From: Bacteroidota bacterium
GTDB taxonomy: Bacteria > Bacteroidota > Ignavibacteria > UBA10030 > UBA8401
DNA length: 6,153 nucleotides
Reading direction: 5' to 3'
NCBI GenBank assembly: GCA_023229405.1
Contig: JALNZH010000227.1
Coordinates: 1 to 6,153, forward strand
In this document: positions 1 to 5,324 of the stretch, piece after piece
Layout of the letters: every line of letters starts with the position of its first letter
How positions within the stretch are numbered: position 1 is the stretch's first letter
Notes under the pieces: model-generated
Told to the model about the DNA's origin: nothing
Database searches by the model: none
Seen by the model: only the letters and a program-made list of their open reading frames with translations
Made by a program: the position numbers and the translations under genes

Positions 1-1372
1 TACGGGTAATCAACAAGAGTTTTGCATGGACTTTCAGATTTGGAATTGTAAAGAGCACTTTCACTTTAGCGTTTCGTAACTCTTCCGCCCAATAGATGTT
101 CGATTCTTCGTCGAACCGAGCCGTCAATTCGATGAACGCAGTAACCCGTTTTCCATTCTTTGCTGCCGCAATCAGTAATTGAACCACCTTCGATTGTGCA
201 GCTACACGATACAACGTAATGCGGATCTGATTTACAGCAGGATCGATTGCTGCTTCTTCCAGCAAACGCAGTACCGAATCGTACGAGTGGTAGGGAAAGT
301 GCAGCATCCAGTCCTTTTCGGACATCGCTTCGAACATGGTTGGATACTGACACAATGCTTTCGGTGCGATTGGCTGCAGCAGCGAATATGTCGGAAGCCG
401 CTGTTCCGGATTCGGAAACGAAAAAAAATCGCTGAAGTTATGATACCGACCGCCAGGAATCATTTCGTTGTCAGAAAGTTTTAATGCGTGTTTTATCACC
501 TGCCGGAACTCCTCCGGCATTGCCGCATCAAACAGGAACCGTGAGGGAGTGCCGGTTTTTCGTGTTTTTACAGCTTTCCGAAGCACTTCCACAAAATCTC
601 CGTTCAATTCCTCTTCAAAATACAGTTCTGCATCGCGCGTAAGCTTAATGCTGACAGCGGAAACGGTCTCGTGCTTCGGGAAAATATACGACAGGTTCTT
701 GCGGATAATATCATCCAGAAAAATAATAAAGTATGTGTCGTCCAGCTTTGGTAGTTCGATAAACCGGGGAACATGCTGTGTCGGCAGTTCGATAATGGCA
801 TATTCAAATTTTATTGCGACATCGTCGCGCAATTTTAACTGTACAGCCAGATATATTTGTTTGTTCTGCAAAAAAATATCGCTGCCGGTTTTTGTCAGTG
901 CATGGACCTTGATATATGGCAAGATTGAAATCTTGAAATATTGTTGCAAGTATTCCTGTTGCGATGTCCGGAGTTCTTTTTCGGTGATGAGAGAGATTCC
1001 GTGTGTGTGCATCTCTTTCAGCAGTTGATTCTTGAAGATGTTGCCGTATTCCTCCTGCTCTTTTTTTACAATCTTGTGTATATGGTCCAGCAGTTCTTCC
1101 GGCTCAATGTCGTATTTCTTCTTTGTTCTTTTTTTGAACCTGGCGAGGGAACGGATGGAAGCTACACGGACGCGAAAGAACTCATCCGAATTAGAGGAGT
1201 AAATTGCAAGGAACTTCAGCCGTTCATAGAGGGGATTGCGTTGGTCTTTTGCTTCCTGCAGCACGCGGTAATTAAACGCCAGCCAACTGATCTCACGGTT
1301 GTTGTACCGTTTTGCCGCGGTATCCACCGATTCGGAGAAGAACTTAAAAATATCGAATGTAGAGAGATCCAT
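1..1372 (-). CDS. ppk1: Polyphosphate kinase 1, 3'-truncated by the window edge
   Basis: The enzyme reversibly polymerises the gamma-phosphate of ATP into inorganic polyphosphate through a phosphohistidine intermediate. I read one uninterrupted frame of 457 codons that leaves the window at position 1; full-length family members are about 690-720 residues, so roughly the last third is missing. The N-terminal domain motif YNNREISWLAFN is at residues 23-34, followed by YSSNSDEFF (58-66), which includes the family's ATP-contacting Asn. The head-domain signature YHNFSDFF starts at 310. In the C1 domain, LYRVA carries Arg389 and ELTARFDEE carries Arg419, matching the Mg-binding arginines of E. coli PPK (375 and 405). 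Residues 447-451 (KVHAK) carry His449, equivalent to catalytic His435; the 30-residue spacing of all three is preserved. The start at 1372 gives a normal N-terminus but has no clear ribosome binding site. An in-frame ATG at 1402 would add 10 residues but lies inside the upstream terminator hairpin. Identity is secure from the motifs; the exact start is less so. Confidence 0.96.
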   Translation of the reverse strand, partial: MDLSTFDIFKFFSESVDTAAKRYNNREISWLAFNYRVLQEAKDQRNPLYERLKFLAIYSSNSDEFFRVRVASIRSLARFKKRTKKKYDIEPEELLDHIHKIVKKEQEEYGNIFKNQLLKEMHTHGISLITEKELRTSQQEYLQQYFKISILPYIKVHALTKTGSDIFLQNKQIYLAVQLKLRDDVAIKFEYAIIELPTQHVPRFIELPKLDDTYFIIFLDDIIRKNLSYIFPKHETVSAVSIKLTRDAELYFEEELNGDFVEVLRKAVKTRKTGTPSRFLFDAAMPEEFRQVIKHALKLSDNEMIPGGRYHNFSDFFSFPNPEQRLPTYSLLQPIAPKALCQYPTMFEAMSEKDWMLHFPYHSYDSVLRLLEEAAIDPAVNQIRITLYRVAAQSKVVQLLIAAAKNGKRVTAFIELTARFDEESNIYWAEELRNAKVKVLFTIPNLKVHAKLLLITR

Positions 1373-1391
1373 ACGACAAGATAAAAATAAA

Positions 1392-1413
1392 ATGCCGAAC
1401 ATCTGTTCGGCAT
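1392..1413 (-). terminator. Rho-independent terminator after the HD gene, just ahead of ppk1
   Basis: Read on the minus strand, ATGCCGAAC and GTTCGGCAT form a perfect 9-bp stem around a 4-nt AGAT loop, followed at once by TTTTATTTTTAT. This is a textbook intrinsic terminator. It lies about 28 nt past the stop of the HD-domain gene. The ppk1 start codon is only about 20 nt beyond the stem, so ppk1 expression must come from read-through or from a promoter very close by. A lone -10-like TAAAAT (plus-strand 1419-1424) is the only candidate I see, and it has no good -35. The T-tract is on the minus strand only, so this is not a bidirectional terminator. Confidence 0.85.
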
Positions 1414-1441
1414 CGAAGATTTTACAATTTCTTCATCTTGA

Positions 1442-2095
1442 TCATTTCTTTACCCGTGCTTTTGATTTGGAAGAACGGTGAGTTCTCTTTTCTTCCAATG
1501 ATTTTAGACGTTTCTGAAGGATCTTCAAATTTCGGTCGCGGTTGGACGTGTATTTTTGTATGGCGTACGTCGTATGATAATGATGTCCAAGATGAAACGA
1601 AATGCTTTGTTTGATCCAATCCTCTTCCGGTAGCAATTTGCCGGACATACTTTCAATTTCCGCACGCAACATTTCACCGCGCTCAATACTATCCCTTTTA
1701 CCAAGATGAAGAAGGTCCGCATCACTCATAATCTTCTCCAGTTCCGTCTTTGGTTTCTGCGGCACTTTCGTGGCTCGAATACATCCTGCCACCCTAGAAA
1801 TTTTAGAATCGGAAAATTTAAGGGATCGAAGGAATTCTGAGGCGATAGTAACGCTTCGCTCTTCATGATCAACAGGGGAAAAGAGATAACCGGTATCATG
1901 AAACCACGCTGCCAGCAAAACGATCTCTTTGTTCGTCGGATTGACGTCCAGAGCAGTCGAAATTTCATTCACATTCTTTACGACCTCCAGTGTATGGTCG
2001 AAATTATGGTAGAGAGCGGCGATCGTACTTTTCCGATCGAAAAGTTGATTGACGTATTTGCTGGTGTTTAAAAGGATGTCTTTTTTCACATTCAT
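1442..2095 (-). CDS. HD-domain metal-dependent phosphohydrolase (predicted)
   Basis: A 217-residue soluble protein with no signal peptide or membrane segment. It shows the HD-superfamily metal-binding pattern: YHNFDHT with His30 and His34 (residues 29-35), the namesake His66-Asp67 in WFHDTGY (64-70), HEERS (77-81), and SDADLLHLG (124-132), whose Asp127 would be the final ligand. HD proteins of this kind hydrolyse phosphomonoesters or phosphodiesters, often of nucleotides; the substrate here is unknown. The pattern resembles stand-alone members of the predicted HD phosphohydrolases (COG4339-like). As I recall, the same HD type also occurs N-terminal to the membrane effector domain DUF5706 of some Pycsar-like proteins. 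That membrane domain is absent here; the protein instead ends in a very basic tail rich in Lys, Arg and Ser (about 195-217). It is followed by an intrinsic terminator and then ppk1, which hints at, but does not prove, a link to phosphate or nucleotide metabolism. It is transcribed divergently from hpnC. The start at 2095 has only a weak upstream GGAAAA. Confidence 0.85.
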   Translation of the reverse strand: MNVKKDILLNTSKYVNQLFDRKSTIAALYHNFDHTLEVVKNVNEISTALDVNPTNKEIVLLAAWFHDTGYLFSPVDHEERSVTIASEFLRSLKFSDSKISRVAGCIRATKVPQKPKTELEKIMSDADLLHLGKRDSIERGEMLRAEIESMSGKLLPEEDWIKQSISFHLGHHYHTTYAIQKYTSNRDRNLKILQKRLKSLEEKRTHRSSKSKARVKK

Positions 2096-2138
2096 AAGAT
2101 ATTTTCCGCAATAGCTGGACGAGCAGAATCACTGCAAG

Positions 2139-2167
2139 AAATTACAATAAGAGCGCCAGAGAGTCAA
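2139..2167 (-). promoter_or_regulatory. Candidate sigma70-type promoter for the HD gene
   Basis: On the minus strand, TTGACT (plus-strand 2162-2167) matches the -35 consensus at five of six bases. After exactly 17 bp comes TAATTT (2139-2144), which keeps the conserved T-A...T of a -10 box but matches only three of six. The predicted transcription start would be near 2131, giving a leader of about 36 nt before the ATG at 2095. The -35 sits inside the inverted repeat at 2159-2175. If the organism belongs to Bacteroidota, whose main promoters differ from this consensus, the match may be accidental. Confidence 0.35.
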
Positions 2168-2175
2168 ATACTCTC
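2159..2175. repeat. Inverted repeat overlapping the HD-gene -35 candidate
   Basis: GAGAGT and ACTCTC form a perfect 6-bp inverted repeat around a 5-nt spacer (CAAAT). No T-tract follows on either strand, so a terminator is unlikely. It overlaps the candidate -35 box of the leftward HD gene, as a repressor operator might. A 6-bp palindrome can also arise by chance in a 168-bp spacer. Confidence 0.4.
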
Positions 2176-2193
2176 AGTATACCTCTCGTGCCA

Positions 2194-2225
2194 ATTGTGA
2201 TGACAGTCTCACCTCAAATCACAAT
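2194..2225. repeat. Inverted repeat ATTGTGAT / ATCACAAT, possible operator
   Basis: ATTGTGAT (2194-2201) and ATCACAAT (2218-2225) are exact reverse complements separated by 16 bp, with about 24 bp between arm centres, a little over two helical turns. The arms contain TGTGA and TCACA, the half-site sequence of CRP/FNR-family regulators, but the spacing is wider than the 6 bp of a classical CRP site. An additional TCAC at 2209-2212 gives a second, closer pairing with an 8-bp gap. The repeat lies just upstream of the only candidate -10 for hpnC and is the best operator candidate in the divergent region. The regulator is not known. Confidence 0.4.
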
Positions 2226-2239
2226 AAAGTTTTTGTAAT

Positions 2240-2245
2240 TATACT
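2240..2245 (+). promoter_or_regulatory. Candidate -10 element for the hpnC operon
   Basis: TATACT matches the -10 consensus at five of six bases and lies 18 bp ahead of the hpnC ATG at 2264. No acceptable -35 is found 16-18 bp upstream, which would fit an activator-dependent promoter or a false match. A second -10-like TATATT at 2268-2273 would give a nearly leaderless transcript beginning at the in-frame ATG at 2279. Neither is strong. Confidence 0.3.
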
Positions 2246-2263
2246 CGAAAAAGTGAAATCGGT

Positions 2264-3106
2264 ATGGTATATTACGCCATGCCTACCAATATGATGACAT
2301 TGGCTTCACGCCATTACGAAAATTTTCCGGTCGGATCGTTATTTGTTCGAAAACGATTCCGCGAAGCGATTCACTTGATTTATGCGTTTGCGAGGACCGC
2401 CGACGATCTTGCCGATGAAGGAACGATGACGACAGCTGAGCGGATGGCTCAGCTCGACGCGATGCAAGCGGCACTTCATGCTGCGGTGCAGGGTGACACA
2501 TCCGATCCATACTTCACAAAACTTGCGGCGGCAATCAAGCGACACGATCTTGCGGTGAAACCGTTCGATGTGCTTATCAGCGCTTTTCGTCAAGATGCCG
2601 GTAATCCGATTTATTCCACATTCGACGATGTGCTCGGCTACTGCAAGATGTCCGCCAATCCTATCGGAAAGTTGATGCTGCAGTTGTTTGAATGTGCCAA
2701 TATCACGACAATTCGTTTTTCCGATCATATCTGCACCGCGCTGCAGCTGACGAACTTTTGGCAGGATATTTCCGTTGATACACGCAGGAATCGTTTTTAT
2801 ATTCCTCTGTCCGATCTGGAAGAATGCAAGGTGAAATTCGACGATCTGCACACATTGGAAAACACGAAAAATGTTCGTGTGCTGATGAAGGTGCAGGTGA
2901 AACGTGCGCGCCGATCTTACCTAGACGGGAAGGCACTGTTCGGCATCATTTCTAGAGGGTTTAGATTCGAGCTTCGTTTGATTTGGCACGGGGGAATGAG
3001 GATGCTGGAAAAAATTGAAAAACTGAATTTCGACACACGGACAGTTCGTCCGACGTTGAACGCATGGGACAAATTTGTTGTGTTCATCCGTGCAAGTTTT
3101 GATTGA
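2264..3106 (+). CDS. hpnC: Hydroxysqualene synthase HpnC (squalene/phytoene synthase family)
   Basis: Second enzyme of the HpnCDE squalene route: it converts presqualene diphosphate to hydroxysqualene. The 280-residue length is normal for the trans-prenyl synthase fold. The two aspartate-rich Mg-diphosphate motifs are intact: ARTADDLADEG at residues 43-53, with Asp47, Asp48 and Asp51, and LQLTNFWQDISVD at 160-172, with Asp168 and Asp172. RHYENFPVGS (16-25) and especially YCKMSANPIGKL (126-137) are HpnC hallmarks; HpnD and phytoene synthases have a YRVA-type sequence there instead. The protein is soluble or peripheral, as expected for an enzyme taking lipid substrates from the membrane surface. 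The start is uncertain: ATG at 2264 is used here, but the in-frame ATG at 2279 leaves a perfectly good N-terminus, and neither has a clear Shine-Dalgarno sequence. It is the first gene of the rightward operon, and its stop lies 2 nt ahead of the hpnD ATG. Confidence 0.93.
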   Translation: MVYYAMPTNMMTLASRHYENFPVGSLFVRKRFREAIHLIYAFARTADDLADEGTMTTAERMAQLDAMQAALHAAVQGDTSDPYFTKLAAAIKRHDLAVKPFDVLISAFRQDAGNPIYSTFDDVLGYCKMSANPIGKLMLQLFECANITTIRFSDHICTALQLTNFWQDISVDTRRNRFYIPLSDLEECKVKFDDLHTLENTKNVRVLMKVQVKRARRSYLDGKALFGIISRGFRFELRLIWHGGMRMLEKIEKLNFDTRTVRPTLNAWDKFVVFIRASFD

Positions 3107-3108
3107 TC

Positions 3109-3957
3109 ATGATATACATGGAACAACTCTTTATCACCGATATCGTCGAGAAGAACAAACGGAGCAATTTTTATTATTCGTTCCTGCTGCTTCCCAAACC
3201 GAAACGCGAAGCGATCAACATCGTCTACGCTTGGTGCCGTGTTGCGGACGATATTGTCGATGACGAAGGAAGTGTCTCCACAAAACGACTCCGGTTGTTG
3301 CTCTGGGCAAAAGAATTTGAACTCGGCCTTGCCGGAAACTCCCGTTATCAGCTGGTGAATAAACTTTCTCAGATCATCAACCGGTTCAACATTCCGCTTC
3401 ATCACTTTCACGAGCTGATTAAAGGGATGGAAATGGACCTGGTGAAAACACGGTACGAGACCTTTGAGGATTTGAAACTGTATTGTTACCGGGTTGCTTC
3501 CACGGTGGGATTGATCTGTGCTGAGATCTTCGGATACAAGCATGAAGAAGTGAAAGAATATGCTGAAAATCTCGGCATCGCTCTGCAGCTGACGAACATT
3601 ATCCGCGATGTGGCCGCTGATGCTAAAAAAGGGAGAATTTATCTGCCGCAACGGGATTTGGATTATTTTGGGTTCAGTGAAGAAGAACTGTTTATCGGTA
3701 AGTACAATATTAAGTTTAAACGAATGATGGCGTTTCAGGCCGAACGGGCGCGGTCGTATTTTTCCGAAGCGATGAACCATCTCTCCGTCGACGACCGTCC
3801 GTTGTTTATTGCCGCTCTGATTATGCAGGAGATCTATTTCCGGCTGTTGCAGGATATCGAAAAAGCGGAATACAATATTTTCTCCCGTCGCATTAAAGTC
3901 TCCAACACAAAAAAGCTTCTGATTACATTTCGTGTGTGGTGGAACAATAGATCATAA
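3109..3957 (+). CDS. hpnD: Presqualene diphosphate synthase HpnD
   Basis: First catalytic step of the route: head-to-head condensation of two farnesyl diphosphates to presqualene diphosphate. It has 282 residues from ATG 3109. The aspartate-rich motifs are AWCRVADDIVDDE (residues 41-53, Asp47, Asp48 and Asp51) and LQLTNIIRDVAAD (159-171, Asp167 and Asp171). YCYRVASTVG (125-134) is the typical squalene/phytoene synthase signature and separates it from its paralogue HpnC next door. KGRIYLP follows the second motif, as in the family. Three in-frame starts compete: TTG 3103 overlapping the hpnC stop, ATG 3109 two bases after it, and ATG 3118. None has a Shine-Dalgarno sequence, and translation probably depends on coupling to hpnC. 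Taken alone it could be called a phytoene or diapophytoene synthase, but the hpnC and hpnE neighbours make HpnD the best call. Confidence 0.92.
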   Translation: MIYMEQLFITDIVEKNKRSNFYYSFLLLPKPKREAINIVYAWCRVADDIVDDEGSVSTKRLRLLLWAKEFELGLAGNSRYQLVNKLSQIINRFNIPLHHFHELIKGMEMDLVKTRYETFEDLKLYCYRVASTVGLICAEIFGYKHEEVKEYAENLGIALQLTNIIRDVAADAKKGRIYLPQRDLDYFGFSEEELFIGKYNIKFKRMMAFQAERARSYFSEAMNHLSVDDRPLFIAALIMQEIYFRLLQDIEKAEYNIFSRRIKVSNTKKLLITFRVWWNNRS

Positions 3958-3959
3958 CC

Positions 3960-5324
3960 ATGCCCGTTCATTCACCGGATGTATTGATTATTGGCGGCGG
4001 ATTGGCGGGACTTTCCGCTGCGATAGAATTGTCCCATCGTGGACGTTCTGTGATGGTGGTTGAACAAAAACAGCGGCTTGGCGGTAGAACGTATTCCTTT
4101 CTCCATACCGAAACTGGGGATGAAGTCGATAACGGTCAGCATTTAATGATGGGCTGTTATCATGCAACACTTCGATATCTTTCCACCATCGAGATGCTGC
4201 ACCAAGTAGAAATCCAAGAAAATCTTTCTATCGTTTTTCGCCATCCGGACAGAACTCCTTCTTTCCTCAAAACATTTCCGTTTCCAGCGCCATTCAATGT
4301 GCTGGCCGGACTGCTGCAGCTGGATCATCTGTCTGTACCACAGCGACTATCATTACTGCGCGTTGGTCTGGATTTGCTCTTGAAAAATCCGGATACCAGC
4401 AGCTATTTGCAATCAATCACGGTAAAAGAATGGCTGGATGCACTGGGACAATCGGAGCGCAACAAACGGGCACTGTGGGATATTATTGCCGTCGGTGCCT
4501 TGAACGATTCCACCGACAAGATTTCCGCAGCACTTTTCGTCAAAGTGCTGAAGTCAGCGTTCTTTGGAAACCGAATGAATGCTTCAATGGTTATTCCCAA
4601 AGCTGGATTGAGCACTGTGTTAGTGGACGGAGCTGCGACATATATAAAAAAAAAGAATGGCACCATACTCTTAAATACATCGGTTGACAATGTTGACATC
4701 AATGCATCACGGATTGACCTTGTACGATTGAACAACGGAGAAACAGTGCAACCACGCAGTGTAATTTCCGCCGTTCCATATTTTGATATTCCGAAAGTCT
4801 TCGGCAGCGGAGAAGCCATTGGGCTGAAGGGATTGGATAATTTTATCTCTTCGCCGATCATTACACTTCATCTATGGTTTGATGCGCATTTTGTTAAGGA
4901 AAAATTCGTTGCACTGATTGATTCACCGATCCATTGGATTTTCAACAAATCTGCCATCTACGGACGAGAACATCAGGGATTGATGTATCTCTCTCTTGTA
5001 GTCAGCGGTGCTCATGCTATGGCAGAAATGGAAAAAGATGATCTGGTTCGTATAGCACAAAATGAATTGCACCGGTTTTACCCCGCAGCGCCTCTGGCAA
5101 AAGTGATTCATGCGTTGATTATCAAAGAAAAACGGGCGACATTCTCTCCGGTGGTGGGAATAGAAAAAATCCGTCCGAAACCTGCAACAATTGTCTCGAA
5201 TTTGTTTTTAGCCGGAGATTGGACCGATACAAAACTTCCCGCGACGATTGAAGGGGCGGTACAGAGCGGTTATACAAGTTCGTTTGCAGCAGAAAAATAT
5301 TTATCATTCATGAGGTCTATATGA
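3960..5324 (+). CDS. hpnE: Hydroxysqualene dehydroxylase HpnE (FAD-dependent)
   Basis: Third step: a flavoprotein of the amine oxidase/phytoene desaturase superfamily that reductively removes the hydroxyl of hydroxysqualene to give squalene. The 454 residues fit the family, which is usually about 420-460. The N-terminal Rossmann FAD-binding motif is VLIIGGGLAGLSAA (8-21), ending the beta-alpha-beta unit at Glu35, which should bind the adenosine ribose. RLGGRTYSF (39-47) is the second flavin motif. DNGQHLMMGCY (57-67) is characteristic of HpnE as opposed to CrtI-type desaturases. The C-terminal FAD motif is NLFLAGDWTDTKLPATIEGA (414-433). No transmembrane helix is evident. The gene begins 2 nt after the hpnD stop and its own stop overlaps the next start (ATGA), so it is surely in the operon. 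An A9 run at 4646-4654 forms an in-frame A-AAA-AAG slippery heptamer; the frame is intact in this sequence. Confidence 0.94.
   Translation: MPVHSPDVLIIGGGLAGLSAAIELSHRGRSVMVVEQKQRLGGRTYSFLHTETGDEVDNGQHLMMGCYHATLRYLSTIEMLHQVEIQENLSIVFRHPDRTPSFLKTFPFPAPFNVLAGLLQLDHLSVPQRLSLLRVGLDLLLKNPDTSSYLQSITVKEWLDALGQSERNKRALWDIIAVGALNDSTDKISAALFVKVLKSAFFGNRMNASMVIPKAGLSTVLVDGAATYIKKKNGTILLNTSVDNVDINASRIDLVRLNNGETVQPRSVISAVPYFDIPKVFGSGEAIGLKGLDNFISSPIITLHLWFDAHFVKEKFVALIDSPIHWIFNKSAIYGREHQGLMYLSLVVSGAHAMAEMEKDDLVRIAQNELHRFYPAAPLAKVIHALIIKEKRATFSPVVGIEKIRPKPATIVSNLFLAGDWTDTKLPATIEGAVQSGYTSSFAAEKYLSFMRSI
4646..4655 (+). repeat. A9G homopolymer inside hpnE (slippery A-AAA-AAG)
   Basis: Nine consecutive A residues followed by G encode Lys230-Lys232 of HpnE. 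The heptamer at 4649-4655 is in the phase needed for -1 ribosomal slippage (as in dnaX). A -1 shift would add ten residues and stop at 4685-4687, giving a product of about 242 residues that lacks the C-terminal half. A GGAG at 4629-4632 lies 16 nt upstream of the heptamer. The tract is also a likely place for replication slippage or sequencing indels. Confidence 0.6.
5312..5324 (+). promoter_or_regulatory. Ribosome binding site and ATGA stop/start overlap, hpnE to PPIase
   Basis: GAGG at 5312-5315 lies 5 nt ahead of the ATG at 5321, the best Shine-Dalgarno sequence in the window. The ATG (5321-5323) and the hpnE TGA (5322-5324) share the sequence ATGA, a classical translational-coupling arrangement. 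It fixes the start of the downstream gene. Confidence 0.75.

Noticed and set aside
419..430. A8 run in ppk1 as a frameshift site
   Set aside because: On the coding strand it reads GAT TTT TTT TCG in an intact frame; only eight bases and no supporting signals.
468..1028. 186-codon open frame on the plus strand
   Set aside because: It is antisense to ppk1, whose motifs run through the whole interval on the minus strand; the translation is Ser/Phe/Cys-rich with no recognisable domain.
1216..1413. Short minus-strand frame beginning inside the terminator hairpin
   Set aside because: It is out of frame with ppk1 and overlaps its conserved N-terminal motifs.
1442..2095. A complete Pycsar or CBASS-type defence system
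   Set aside because: There is no cyclase gene and no membrane effector domain nearby; the neighbour on one side is ppk1 and on the other the squalene operon.
2196..2212. Classical CRP site (TGTGA-N6-TCACA)
   Set aside because: The nearer arms are 8 bp apart and the better arms 18 bp apart, so neither fits the 6-bp spacing; kept only as a general palindrome.
2339..2851. 170-codon open frame antisense to hpnC
   Set aside because: No domain pattern and fully covered by the conserved hpnC sequence on the other strand.
2917..3780. 287-codon open frame on the minus strand, longer than hpnD itself
   Set aside because: It lies antisense over the conserved hpnD motifs and has no recognisable family features; a shadow of the coding strand.
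3109..3957. Phytoene or diapophytoene synthase (carotenoid) assignment
   Set aside because: The motifs alone allow it, but the adjacent HpnC-type and HpnE-type genes point to squalene synthesis.
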